From Chitinophagaceae bacterium (GTDB lineage Bacteria; Bacteroidota; Bacteroidia; Chitinophagales; Chitinophagaceae): 64,000 bases of DNA. Position numbers and translations under genes: made by a program. A model generated the notes under the pieces. The model was not told the DNA's origin, did not search any database, and saw only the letters and a list, made by a program, of their open reading frames with translations. Where the stretch lies: NCBI GenBank assembly GCA_016721725.1, contig JADKHN010000001.1, forward strand, positions 744,001-808,000, read 5' to 3'. Positions within the stretch are counted from its first letter, which is position 1. Each line of letters starts with the position of its first letter. Positions 16,204-24,746 of this stretch are shown piece by piece.

Positions 16204-17739
16204 TCAGTTCGCTTTTCCGCCTGTTAAGAAATTTTGCCAGTCTTCCAGCATGCTGCCCTTCAGCACACGTGGAAACTTATGTTGTCCTCCGATCTTCCCC
16301 TTGGCTTTCATGAAATCCATGAATGTTTTTTCGGGCAGCACATCCACCACCACTTCCTTCAGGGCGTGTTTCCTTTCCACTTCATAATCGTCGTTGAGTT
16401 CTTTCAGCTTGTTATCTATTCGAACCTTCAGGTCCTCCGCATCCACCTTATCGTTGGTGGCCACGAACCAATGGTGTGCGAAGAAATTACCGTAGGGTAT
16501 GCCGGCCACCGTGAATTCAGGGATCGAGATATTGAGGTCTGAACTCACCATTTCAATGGCCTTGTTCATATTATCCACGCTCAGGTGTTCCCCCACCAGG
16601 CTCAGGAAATGTTTGGTGCGGCCGGTGATGATGATCTCGCTTCTTTCCTTGTCCACCAGTTTCACCGTATCGCCGATGGCATAGCGCCAGGCCCCGGCAT
16701 TGGTGCTGATGAGGATGGCATAATCCTTATGTTCCTCGATCTCGTGGAGCATCAGGGTCTCGGGTTCGGCGACCATATTGCCTTCAGTGTCGAAGTTATT
16801 GTCGTCGAAGGGGATGAATTCAAAGAACATATTGTTGTTCAGGGCCAGGTGCATACCGGCTGCATCCTGGCGGTTCTGGTAAGCCAGGAATCCTTCGCTG
16901 GCCAGGTAGGTCTCGATATAGGTGATGGGCTTACCCAGTAATTTCTGGAATCCTTTTTTATAGGGTTCCATGGCCACTCCGCCGTGAACATAAAAAGCCA
17001 GGTTGGGCCAGATCTCATGTATGTTCTTGAGTTGATAATGTTCGATCACTTTTTCCATGCAGAGCTGAAGCCAGGCGGGTACGCCTACGATGAAACCGAT
17101 GTCCCAGTTGGGGGCGTTGGCCACCACTTCTTCCAGCTTTTTGGCCCAGTCCTTTTCCCGGGCGATCTTCTTGCCCGGTTTGTACAGACCCAGTCCCTGG
17201 AACCAGAAGGGAATGTTCCTTTGCTGGATACCGCTCAGATCTCCGGCGAAATAGGTAGGCCCCTTTTGTAATTGGGTGCTCCCGCCCAGGATGAGCCATC
17301 CCTTACCCACCGCGCTCTTGGGTACGTTCTCGTACCTGGACAGGCTGAGGAACTGCTTGAAACTGGTGATGGTATTGCTGCGGATCAGGTCCTTGGTGAT
17401 GGGGATGAATTTGCTCGTGGCATCGCTGGTTCCGCTGCTGAGGGCGAAATATTTGATGACGCCGGGCCAGCATACATCGGGTATGCCCTCTTTGGCCTTA
17501 TGCCACCAGGCATCATAGATCTTGTTATAATCGTAAGTAGGTACCAGTTCCTGGAAACGCTGGCCGGGTTGGCGGCTGAGCAGGATCTCATCAAAGCGGT
17601 AACGCTGGCCGAATTCGGTGAAACGGGCCTTCTTTAAAAGCTTCTTCAACACCTTCAATTGCTGACGCCGGGGGTCGCTGACCGGAAGGTTCAGCGCCCT
17701 GGCGATCGATTTGGGAAGGGTTATATCGATGAAGGCCAT
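16204..17739 (-). CDS. GH3 auxin-responsive promoter family protein (acyl-adenylating), copy 1
   Basis: A protein of about 511 residues of the GH3 fold. The adenylate-forming motifs are visible: ALSSGTSDATSKFIPIT (about residues 96-112, ATP phosphate loop), FYVHGGVAMEPYKKGF, YLASEGFLAYQ and GAWRYAIGDTVKLVD. In plants GH3 enzymes join acyl acids to amino acids through an acyl-AMP; the bacterial members lack a defined substrate. I chose the ATG at 17739 (MAFIDITLPKS), nine codons inside the longest frame, because it follows a -7 promoter element. A second GH3 gene lies at 39571. Confidence 0.9.
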   Translation of the reverse strand: MAFIDITLPKSIARALNLPVSDPRRQQLKVLKKLLKKARFTEFGQRYRFDEILLSRQPGQRFQELVPTYDYNKIYDAWWHKAKEGIPDVCWPGVIKYFALSSGTSDATSKFIPITKDLIRSNTITSFKQFLSLSRYENVPKSAVGKGWLILGGSTQLQKGPTYFAGDLSGIQQRNIPFWFQGLGLYKPGKKIAREKDWAKKLEEVVANAPNWDIGFIVGVPAWLQLCMEKVIEHYQLKNIHEIWPNLAFYVHGGVAMEPYKKGFQKLLGKPITYIETYLASEGFLAYQNRQDAAGMHLALNNNMFFEFIPFDDNNFDTEGNMVAEPETLMLHEIEEHKDYAILISTNAGAWRYAIGDTVKLVDKERSEIIITGRTKHFLSLVGEHLSVDNMNKAIEMVSSDLNISIPEFTVAGIPYGNFFAHHWFVATNDKVDAEDLKVRIDNKLKELNDDYEVERKHALKEVVVDVLPEKTFMDFMKAKGKIGGQHKFPRVLKGSMLEDWQNFLTGGKAN

Positions 17740-17763
17740 TAAAGGGTCGTTGGTTAAGGTGAA

Positions 17764-17771
17764 CAAATATA
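17764..17771 (-). promoter_or_regulatory. Promoter -7 element of the first GH3 gene
   Basis: On the minus strand TATATTTG matches TAnnTTTG exactly and lies 24 bases upstream of the ATG at 17739. No TTG at the expected -33 spacing was found. Confidence 0.45.
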
Positions 17772-17907
17772 ATCAATAAGCCCAAAAGCCCTGCATGGTT
17801 CAAACGCAGGCCAAACGATTTTAATGTATTGAACCCGAAGAATGAGAGATGAATTGCTTGCGACCTGCCAAATAATGAGTAATTTTATCGCCTAAAATTA
17901 AAGCTAT

Positions 17908-20070
17908 ATGAAGAAGTTCTTTATCGCGCTGGTGTTTTCCATCAGCCTATTCAGAGCCCATGCCGATGAGGGCATGTGGTTACCCATGTTGCTCGGACAG
18001 CAGGTCTATAACGATATGGTGAAAAAAGGTCTCAAACTCACCAAGGAACAGTTGTATTCCATCAACAAATCATCCTTAAAAGACGCCATCCTCATCTTTG
18101 GCGGCGGTTGCACCGGAGAGATCGTGAGCGACCAGGGGTTGATCTTTACCAATCACCACTGCGGATATGGAGCCATCGCAGGCGCCAGTTCGGTTGAACA
18201 TAATTATCTGCAGGACGGATTTTACGCTTACAGCAAGGACCAGGAGATCAAAAGTCAACTGACCGTTCAGTTCCTCGACCGCATCGTGGATGTCACCGCT
18301 GAAGTGGAAGAGGGCGTGAAAGGACTGGCCTGGGCGGACCGCGTAAAAAAACTCCCCGATGTATACAAAGCGATCACCGACAAGGTGGCCGATAAGGAGA
18401 ACGGGCTTTCCGGCCGGATCTACAGCATGTTCAAAGGCAACCAGTACATCATGTACGTATATAAGGTCTATCGCGATATTCGCCTCGTCGGCGCGCCACC
18501 CGAAAGTGTGGGAAAATTCGGCGGTGATACCGACAACTGGGAATGGCCACGCCATACCGGCGACTTTTCCATCTTCCGTGTCTATGCCACCAAGGACGGC
18601 AAACCGGCTGATTACAGTAAAGACAATGTGCCCCTGAAACCCAAACACTTCCTCCCCGTGAGCATCAAGGGTTTTAAAGACGGAGACTTTGCCATGATCT
18701 ATGGTTACCCGGGCGGAACCAACCGTTATGAAACGAGTTATGGCATCAAGCTGAAGAATGAGATCGAGAATCCTTCCCTGGTCAACCTGCGCGACATGCG
18801 GTTGAAGTATATGTACAACGAGATGATCAAGGATCCGGCCGTTAAACTGAAACTCGCCAGCAACTATGCCGGTATCGCCAACTACTGGAAATTCTTTGAT
18901 GGCGAGACCAAGCAGCTCATCAAGTTCAAAACCTTTGAGGAAAAACAGAAGTATGAACAGAATTTCGCGGCCTGGGCCAAAGGAAAGCCGGAGTTCGAGA
19001 ATATCCTCGCAGACTACGCCAAAAACTACCAGGAATGGACCCCTTACAGCAAGATGAGGCAATATATCAATGAAGGCATCAACGGTTCTCCGCTGGCCGC
19101 CTTTGCCGGATCACTGATCTCGCTGGAGGATAAACTGCTTAAACCCGCCACATCAGCCGCCGACCTGAAGAAAGCGATGGATGCCGCAACGGCAAACCGC
19201 AAGGGATTCCTGGAAGGCGAAGACCTGGTGAGTGATGAAAAGATCCTCGCTTCCGTAGCGATGATGTACTATAATGATATCGACAAGAACCAGCACCCCG
19301 TCGGTTTTTACGAGACACTGAAAAGTGTTTACGGCGATCTGAAAGACGAGGCCACATTCAGGAAATGGGCCCGCGATGTGTTCTCCAAAACGATGATACT
19401 CGACGAGAGCAAATGGAACGCTTTCACGGCCTCTCCAACCGCGGCAGGACTGCAGGAAGATCCGGCATTCGCTTTCGCCAGTGCTTTCATGAAGAATTAT
19501 ACCACCAAGTACTCGCCCCTGTACCAGGCTTTTGTGAGCAAGAATAATGAGTTGGGCCGCGCCTACATGAAAGGCATCATGCAAAAGGATCCGGTTGCCG
19601 CTTCCAAAATGTATCCCGACGCCAATTTCAGCATGCGGGTGAGCTATGGCAATGTGAAAAGCTACCGGCCCAGGGATGCCGTGTTCTATGATTATGTGAC
19701 CACCAGCAAGGGTATTCTGGAAAAATATGTGGCCGGGGATTATGAATTCGACCTTCCGGCGAAACAAGTTGAACTCCTGAAGAAAAAAGACTTCGGTCAG
19801 TATATCGACAAACGCACCAACGACCTGGTCATCGGGTTCATCACCACCAACGACATCACCGGCGGAAACTCCGGATCACCCGTCATCGATGCCAATGGTA
19901 ATCTGCTCGGACTCGCGTTCGACGGAAACTATGAGGCCCTCAGCCATAAGATCGCTTTCGATAAGGACCTGAACCGCACCATCTGCGTGGATGTCCGTTA
20001 TGTGCTCTGGTGCATCGACAAACTGGGCGGAGCAAAGAACCTGATCAACGAATTGAAACTGGTTAAGTAA
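17908..20070 (+). CDS. S46 family dipeptidyl peptidase, DPP7-type
   Basis: A 720-residue periplasmic serine exopeptidase with a signal peptide (MKKFFIALVFSISLFRAHA). The catalytic residues are recognisable: His in FTNHHCGYGA (residue 83 or 84), Asp in PRHTGDFSIFR (about residue 219) and Ser655 in ITGGNSGSPVID. S46 enzymes release dipeptides from peptide N-termini. The P1-selecting position, 18 residues after the serine, is Gly (LAFDGNYE) as in DPP7. DPP11 has Arg there to bind acidic residues. A preference for hydrophobic P1 residues is therefore expected. A strong terminator follows. Confidence 0.95.
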   Translation: MKKFFIALVFSISLFRAHADEGMWLPMLLGQQVYNDMVKKGLKLTKEQLYSINKSSLKDAILIFGGGCTGEIVSDQGLIFTNHHCGYGAIAGASSVEHNYLQDGFYAYSKDQEIKSQLTVQFLDRIVDVTAEVEEGVKGLAWADRVKKLPDVYKAITDKVADKENGLSGRIYSMFKGNQYIMYVYKVYRDIRLVGAPPESVGKFGGDTDNWEWPRHTGDFSIFRVYATKDGKPADYSKDNVPLKPKHFLPVSIKGFKDGDFAMIYGYPGGTNRYETSYGIKLKNEIENPSLVNLRDMRLKYMYNEMIKDPAVKLKLASNYAGIANYWKFFDGETKQLIKFKTFEEKQKYEQNFAAWAKGKPEFENILADYAKNYQEWTPYSKMRQYINEGINGSPLAAFAGSLISLEDKLLKPATSAADLKKAMDAATANRKGFLEGEDLVSDEKILASVAMMYYNDIDKNQHPVGFYETLKSVYGDLKDEATFRKWARDVFSKTMILDESKWNAFTASPTAAGLQEDPAFAFASAFMKNYTTKYSPLYQAFVSKNNELGRAYMKGIMQKDPVAASKMYPDANFSMRVSYGNVKSYRPRDAVFYDYVTTSKGILEKYVAGDYEFDLPAKQVELLKKKDFGQYIDKRTNDLVIGFITTNDITGGNSGSPVIDANGNLLGLAFDGNYEALSHKIAFDKDLNRTICVDVRYVLWCIDKLGGAKNLINELKLVK

Positions 20071-20092
20071 TCTGATTGTTCTGAAAATATCC

Positions 20093-20124
20093 GACCGCCC
20101 TGATGATCAGGGCGGTCTTTTTTT
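20093..20124 (+). terminator. Rho-independent terminator after the S46 peptidase gene
   Basis: A GC-rich stem GACCGCCCTGAT / ATCAGGGCGGTC with a very tight centre is followed by seven T (20118-20124), 22 bases past the stop codon. Confidence 0.9.
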
Positions 20125-20161
20125 CTCCCGATCGAAGCGATTAATTAAATAAATTGCCCCG

Positions 20162-21037
20162 ATGATCGAACAGCATAAAATAGACGAATGGCTGGAAACC
20201 GGTTATACCGTTTTCCCGGATGCCGTGCCGCCTGAACTGCTGGCCAGGCTGCGGGATCTCTTTGAGCAGGAAATGAGCCACCCCGAAGACGATGAAGGCA
20301 TGGGCGTAAATACCCTGGAAGGGAAAGACTACGTATCGGCCCTGGCTAATTTATGCCGCAAGGGCAACCTCAGCTGCCTGGAATTACTGGGCTCTCCTTT
20401 CATCCTGGAATTGGCCGAATCCATCTGCGGCCCCGATTTTTTCCTCCTGCAGGAATTCGCCGTGATCAAGATCCTGGGCGACAACCTCGAAGTACTTTGG
20501 CACCTGGATGTTCCCAACCAGCGAACCGGCCGGTGCTTTACCATGGGCATCTATCTGGACGATGCGGATCCGGGGGACGGAGCCCTTCGCATGGTTCCCG
20601 GAAGCCACAAAAGCGATCGGGACATCTGTGAACTCAGGAATGAACCTTCCGTGGAAGTGCCCGTGAAGGCTGGCGGCATCCTGATCCATGATATGATGCT
20701 GGCACACAGTTCCGGACTGATGACGAAGAACCCGATACGCCGTGTCCTGTATTTCGAGTTCATGTCGGCCCAACAGGCATTAAGGGAGAACTTGTATGAC
20801 AGGGAACAGCTCAGCAACCGGATGCGATTGATCCAGCTCGCCATCACCCATTACCGGCAACTGCATCCCGATGAACCTTTTTATAACTGGAGCAATCCCT
20901 TTCAAATAGAACCGGATAGCGGCAAAGCCTTACCGGAGTCGCTCCGGGAACTCTACCAGGTCAAGACCTTCGGCAAACCCTCCGCCTATTGCTTTGAGCA
21001 TATGCACCCAACGGCCCCGGCTAAAAAAACGATTTAA
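20162..21037 (+). CDS. Phytanoyl-CoA dioxygenase family protein
   Basis: A 291-residue Fe(II)/2-oxoglutarate-dependent oxygenase of the PhyH family. The iron ligands fit the HxD...H pattern: LEVLWHLDVPNQR (about residues 104-116) and the distal His in MMLAHSSGLM. The 2-oxoglutarate-binding Arg is in NPIRRVLYFEF. PDAVPPELLARLRDLFE at the start is typical of the family. The hydroxylated substrate is unknown. The gene stands alone after the S46 terminator. Confidence 0.88.
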   Translation: MIEQHKIDEWLETGYTVFPDAVPPELLARLRDLFEQEMSHPEDDEGMGVNTLEGKDYVSALANLCRKGNLSCLELLGSPFILELAESICGPDFFLLQEFAVIKILGDNLEVLWHLDVPNQRTGRCFTMGIYLDDADPGDGALRMVPGSHKSDRDICELRNEPSVEVPVKAGGILIHDMMLAHSSGLMTKNPIRRVLYFEFMSAQQALRENLYDREQLSNRMRLIQLAITHYRQLHPDEPFYNWSNPFQIEPDSGKALPESLRELYQVKTFGKPSAYCFEHMHPTAPAKKTI

Positions 21038-21068
21038 CGGTCACCTGCTATCCGGATCCCCATCTTTA

Positions 21069-21126
21069 ATTACCGAACCTGTGTAACATTTATTACCGAC
21101 CCTGCCTGACGGGTTGTTTAATTTTG
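21069..21126 (+). promoter_or_regulatory. Promoter with direct repeat upstream of the thiol/sulfur operon
   Basis: ATTACCGAACCTG (about 21070) recurs as ATTACCGACCCTG about 23 bases later, close to two helical turns. The second copy overlaps the position expected for the -33 element. TAATTTTG (21119-21126) is a perfect -7 element. The arrangement suggests a dimeric regulator bound over the promoter. Confidence 0.45.
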
Positions 21127-21195
21127 TATCCGACAGACAGGATCATTGAACTCCATTTACCAATTCAACCCGATTAACAACTAAAACCGATCTAC

Positions 21196-21405
21196 ATGAA
21201 AAAGAACATGGGCTCAATCGACAGGATCATCCGCGTGGTGATCGCCGCTGTCATCGCTGTCTTATATTTCACCAATATCATCTCCGGTACCCTGGGCATC
21301 ATTCTGCTGGCCCTCGGTGGTATTTTTTTACTGACCAGCCTGGTAAGCTTCTGCCCGCTTTATCTTCCTTTCGGGATCAATACCTGTAAAACCAAAACCG
21401 AGTAA
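21196..21405 (+). CDS. YgaP-like transmembrane domain protein (DUF2892)
   Basis: A 69-residue protein with the DUF2892 pattern: a short polar start (MKKNMGSIDRIIRVVIA) and two membrane helices separated by a glycine turn, ending CPLYLPFGINTCKTK. In YgaP this domain anchors a rhodanese sulfurtransferase; here a separate rhodanese gene lies two genes downstream. Together with OsmC it starts a three-gene cluster, with only two bases to the OsmC start. Confidence 0.85.
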   Translation: MKKNMGSIDRIIRVVIAAVIAVLYFTNIISGTLGIILLALGGIFLLTSLVSFCPLYLPFGINTCKTKTE

Positions 21406-21407
21406 CC

Positions 21408-21869
21408 ATGGCCTATCATGAAACCGATACCCAGTGGATGGGCAAGATGCAATTCAATACCCTTGTGAACGGACATACCATCATCATGGATGCACCGGAA
21501 AGGGTTGGAGGTGAGGACCATGGTCCTATTCCAAAACCTTTCATCCTCACCGCCCTCTCCGGTTGCACCGGGATGGATGTCGTTGCTATATTGCGCAAAG
21601 CGGGTAAAGAAGTCAGGGACCTGAACATCAGGGTGACCGGCGAACTGAGTAAGCAGGCCCCTATTGAATATGTGTCCATTCACGTGAACTACGAATTCAC
21701 CGGTGATGAGGAAACCCGGGATGCAGCCCTTCAGGCGGTCACCGATTCCCAGGAAAAATATTGCGGTGTGAGCCATATGCTGAAACAGGTGTTACCGGTG
21801 ACCTGGGAAGTGAATTATAACACGGTGCTGTTATTTAATAACCGTGTCACTGAAAAAGCAATTGCTTAA
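21408..21869 (+). CDS. OsmC family peroxiredoxin-like protein
   Basis: A 153-residue OsmC/Ohr-fold protein. The peroxidatic cysteine is in LTALSGCTGMDVVAILRKAG and the partner cysteine in EKYCGVSHML, the usual two-cysteine arrangement. OsmC proteins reduce organic hydroperoxides or handle reactive sulfur species. The gene lies between the YgaP-like membrane gene and a rhodanese, which favours a sulfane-sulfur or thiol-stress role over general peroxide defence. This functional reading is inference. Confidence 0.88.
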   Translation: MAYHETDTQWMGKMQFNTLVNGHTIIMDAPERVGGEDHGPIPKPFILTALSGCTGMDVVAILRKAGKEVRDLNIRVTGELSKQAPIEYVSIHVNYEFTGDEETRDAALQAVTDSQEKYCGVSHMLKQVLPVTWEVNYNTVLLFNNRVTEKAIA

Positions 21870-21904
21870 ACGGAGTTTCCGCACTGAAATAAAAAAACAA
21901 GAAA

Positions 21905-22219
21905 ATGATCTCAACATTGAAGACCTTATTCGGCATTGGCCCTAAAACGGATTATAAACAATTGGTGAAGAACGGCGCCCTGATCCTCGATGTGCGCAGC
22001 AAAGGCGAGTATGACGGCGGCCATATCAAGGGCGCCATCAACATCCCGATTGACCAGTTGCGTAATAACCTGAATAAGCTGAAGGACAGGAACCAGCCCA
22101 TCATCACCTGCTGCGCCAGCGGCATGAGAAGTTCAACGGCAAAAAGCCTGCTCACCGGCAGCGGATACAAGGAAGTATATAACGGCGGTGGCTGGATGAG
22201 TTTGAGAAACCAGTTATGA
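21905..22219 (+). CDS. Rhodanese-like domain protein
   Basis: A 104-residue single-domain sulfurtransferase. LILDVRSKGEYDGGHIKGAI and the catalytic loop ITCCASGMRSSTAKSLL carry the persulfide-forming cysteine. GYKEVYNGGGW is the conserved end of the fold. It transfers sulfane sulfur to thiols or cyanide. It is the last gene of the DUF2892-OsmC-rhodanese cluster; its stop abuts the stop of the convergent membrane gene with no spacer. Confidence 0.92.
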   Translation: MISTLKTLFGIGPKTDYKQLVKNGALILDVRSKGEYDGGHIKGAINIPIDQLRNNLNKLKDRNQPIITCCASGMRSSTAKSLLTGSGYKEVYNGGGWMSLRNQL

Positions 22220-22738
22220 TCAGCCCGGCTCCCTGAAGGAGAACGGTGTTGCCGACCTCCACATCCTGACCAATGCGATCACCGGAAAAAGGAGCCAGGA
22301 CGCATTGGCCAGGAATACCCTGCCCAGTTCCGGAGAAGCGTGGGAACCGTTCACCTCCTCAAACAAGATGATGGTCACATTCGTCAGCATCACCGATGCC
22401 CATACGATGGTCACCAGGCGTATCCAGTTTTTTCCCTTAATGAAAGCATAGATGGCCACGGCATAATACGGGCCGAAGAAGAGGCTGTCGATCCAGATGG
22501 TGGCCCTCCACCAGGCCGGCCGGGCCATGAGTACGGGATCGAAATTGCGCCCATACCAATGCACCAGGTCGATCAGCCAGCGCGGCGGCCATACCGGGTA
22601 TTGGAAATGATCCGGGTCGGCGATCACCAGTTGCTCCACATCGATCATATACGTGATGAAGAAGAAATTGATGAAGAAGAAAACGATAAGCGCAATATCG
22701 ACGGGCCGCTTTTTAAGCGGAATGGGTTTCAGGTTCAT
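22220..22738 (-). CDS. EXPERA-like (emopamil-binding/TMEM97-type) membrane protein
   Basis: A 172-residue protein with about four membrane helices. It starts RPVDIALIVFFFINFFFITYM, followed by a long amphipathic block with NFDPVLMARPAWWRATIWID, then SLFFGPYYAVAIYAFIKGK and a VTIILFEE helix. This order resembles the EXPERA domain of sterol isomerase/sigma-2 receptor proteins. The assignment rests on pattern only. It lies 27 bases downstream of a Tat-exported amine oxidase gene on the same strand, so the two may act on the same lipid or amine substrate. Confidence 0.5.
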   Translation of the reverse strand: MNLKPIPLKKRPVDIALIVFFFINFFFITYMIDVEQLVIADPDHFQYPVWPPRWLIDLVHWYGRNFDPVLMARPAWWRATIWIDSLFFGPYYAVAIYAFIKGKNWIRLVTIVWASVMLTNVTIILFEEVNGSHASPELGRVFLANASWLLFPVIALVRMWRSATPFSFREPG

Positions 22739-22765
22739 GCGGTGTTATTTCGGTTTTGATTTTCT

Positions 22766-24136
22766 TTAAACAGTGGCTTTGATCTTCATGGCCGCAGCTT
22801 CCCCGGTTTCGATCGCGCCTTCCATGAAACCCTGCCAGGCATCGGACAGATGCTCTCCGGCGAAATGCGTTTGCAGGAATGATCGCTGCAGGATCGGCAT
22901 GATGCCGAACCATTGCCCAACCCCGTATAACGCATAAGCGCCTCTCGAATATTGATCTTCTCCCCAATAATAATCCACCTGCTTTTCAAGCCATTGTTTA
23001 GTGTCGCCAAACGCGGGCTTCAGGCTCTGGTTGATCATATCGGCCTTCCATTCGTCGGTCTGTGCCTTGATCACCGGCGCTTTGTCCCCGATGGAATATG
23101 AGATGAGCACTCCTTTGGATGAGGCCTGGTTCTTCGTGGCGTGATAAAAATAATGGCCAGGCATATCCGTTACCAGGTCGAAACTCTCGTCTTTCCAGAA
23201 ACGTTGCGAATAGAGCGAGGCGTTCTTGTTGATGCGGGCGTACTGCAGTTCATTCAGGGCCATCTCCATTTCGGGTGGCAGGCCGGGCAGCCATTTGATC
23301 TGTTTGACGCTAAAGGTGGGTAGCGTGCAGATGACCTGGTCACCTTCAAAGGCCTTGCCGTTCTGGCAGGTCACTTTCACTTTCTTCCCCTGTTCGATCT
23401 TCTCCACTTTATGCTCCAGTAAGATCTTATCGGGCCCGATGGCCTGGCTGATGGACTCGGCCAGTCGGCTATTGCCTTCGGCGATCTTCAGGTCCATCTC
23501 ATTGGTCTCATTGCTTTCGGCATATTCGCCCAGGGCGGCGTAGGCGCTAACATGACGCAGACTTTCGCCGAAATCGGTACTGTCCATCAGCTCACGCAGT
23601 TCCAGGTCGTCTCCGTCGCATCCATTGTTCACCAGGAAACGCCACCAATCGATCTTATCCAGTTTTTTGGCGCCGCCGTCGGTGAGTTTATGATAATCAG
23701 CCTGCAGTTGTTTGAACTTATTCTTCCAGGATTCGGAAAAACCCCACTGGCCTACATCGGAATATTTTCCGTTGCGGATGAGGCGGCTGTCGAAATGATT
23801 GTCATTCAGCTTCAGTTTGAATTCGTCACATAACGCAATGAGCCGCTTATGCGATTTGCCCACCCATTCGGCGCCCAGTTCCACCACCAGCTTCTCGGCC
23901 GGATCGATGGTATGGCTGAATACCCTTCCGCCAATGCGGTTCCGGGCTTCGAGGATCACATAATCGATCTTTCTTTGCTTCAGCTTGTAGGCCGCTGAGA
24001 GTCCGGCGAAACCTGCGCCAATGATGATGACCCTGGGTTTTCTCGTGTGGAAGAAACCGCCAAAGGCGTCAGCTCCTAATAAGAGTCCGGCTCCGCCCAT
24101 GGCGGCGTTCTGAATGAATTTTCTACGGGTGACCAT
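22766..24136 (-). CDS. Flavin monoamine oxidase family protein, Tat-exported
   Basis: A 456-residue FAD-dependent amine oxidase. The N-terminus VTRRKFIQNAAMGGAGLLLG is a twin-arginine signal, so the folded holoenzyme is exported. The FAD dinucleotide fold is PRVIIIGAGFAGLSAAYKL (about residues 33-51) with ILEARNRIGGRV. The C-terminal AGEHLSDAWQGFMEGAIETG closes the FAD site. It oxidises a primary or secondary amine; the substrate is unknown. The EXPERA-like membrane gene follows closely. Confidence 0.88.
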   Translation of the reverse strand: MVTRRKFIQNAAMGGAGLLLGADAFGGFFHTRKPRVIIIGAGFAGLSAAYKLKQRKIDYVILEARNRIGGRVFSHTIDPAEKLVVELGAEWVGKSHKRLIALCDEFKLKLNDNHFDSRLIRNGKYSDVGQWGFSESWKNKFKQLQADYHKLTDGGAKKLDKIDWWRFLVNNGCDGDDLELRELMDSTDFGESLRHVSAYAALGEYAESNETNEMDLKIAEGNSRLAESISQAIGPDKILLEHKVEKIEQGKKVKVTCQNGKAFEGDQVICTLPTFSVKQIKWLPGLPPEMEMALNELQYARINKNASLYSQRFWKDESFDLVTDMPGHYFYHATKNQASSKGVLISYSIGDKAPVIKAQTDEWKADMINQSLKPAFGDTKQWLEKQVDYYWGEDQYSRGAYALYGVGQWFGIMPILQRSFLQTHFAGEHLSDAWQGFMEGAIETGEAAAMKIKATV

Positions 24137-24217
24137 GGAGTAATTTTTTTGTAATATCTTATTTTATTATGGGATTTACAAACCCTGATGAGGATTGATG
24201 AAGCAGGGGCTATAAAA

Positions 24218-24246
24218 AATTGTCTTATTTTCAAAGACCGACAATT
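24218..24246. promoter_or_regulatory. Inverted repeat in a divergent intergenic region
   Basis: AATTGTC (24218-24224) and GACAATT (24240-24246) form a perfect 7-base inverted repeat with a 15-base spacer, 14 bases before the OsmC start and in the gap shared with the amine oxidase gene. It could be an operator; there is no independent support. Confidence 0.3.
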
Positions 24247-24260
24247 ATAATCAGCATCGC

Positions 24261-24728
24261 ATGCACAAAGAACACCAATACACCATCACCAATACCTGGA
24301 CCGGCAACAAGGGCACAGGCACTTCAGGCTATCGTTCCTACGATCGTGGACATACGCTTACCGCCCTTAACAAGGCTTCCGTTTTATGTTCTTCCGATCC
24401 GGCCTTCCAGGGCGATGCTTCCCGGTACAACCCGGAAGAATTATTCCTGGCTTCCTTATCTTCCTGCCATATGCTCTGGTACCTGCATCTTTGTTCCGAT
24501 GCCGGCGTGGTCGTAACGGATTATGAAGATGAGGCGAAGGGAGTCATGGATGAGAACGCGGAGGGTGGAGGAAGGTTCATATCAGTTACGCTTTACCCGA
24601 AAGTCACCGTGACTGAAGACCATATGCTCGGCAAGGCCCTTGAACTCCATGAACAGGCCAACCAAATGTGTTTCATCGCCAATTCCTGTAATTTTCCGGT
24701 GCATCATCAACCATTGATTTCCGTTTAA
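24261..24728 (+). CDS. OsmC family protein
   Basis: A 155-residue OsmC-fold protein of the larger YhfA-like subgroup. Its conserved parts are the start YTITNTWTGNKGTGTSGYRS, the peroxidatic-type cysteine block LSSCHMLWYLHLC and the closing ANSCNFPVHH. It is distinct from the OsmC protein at 21408 (different core and tail). The role is probably organic peroxide or thiol-linked detoxification. The free-methionine sulfoxide reductase gene follows 18 bases downstream, which fits oxidative-damage repair. Confidence 0.88.
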   Translation: MHKEHQYTITNTWTGNKGTGTSGYRSYDRGHTLTALNKASVLCSSDPAFQGDASRYNPEELFLASLSSCHMLWYLHLCSDAGVVVTDYEDEAKGVMDENAEGGGRFISVTLYPKVTVTEDHMLGKALELHEQANQMCFIANSCNFPVHHQPLISV

Positions 24729-24742
24729 CAGTACTAAATTTG
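24714..24742 (+). promoter_or_regulatory. Promoter of the free-methionine sulfoxide reductase gene
   Basis: TTG (24714-24716), an 18-base spacer and TAAATTTG (24735-24742) form a good Bacteroidota promoter. The ATG at 24747 is only four bases past the -7 element, so the mRNA may be leaderless. The promoter overlaps the 3' end of the upstream OsmC gene. Confidence 0.5.
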
Positions 24743-24746
24743 CGGC

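Noticed and set aside
18076..19062. 328-codon open frame antisense to the S46 peptidase gene
   Set aside because: Shadow of a conserved gene; no recognisable domain.
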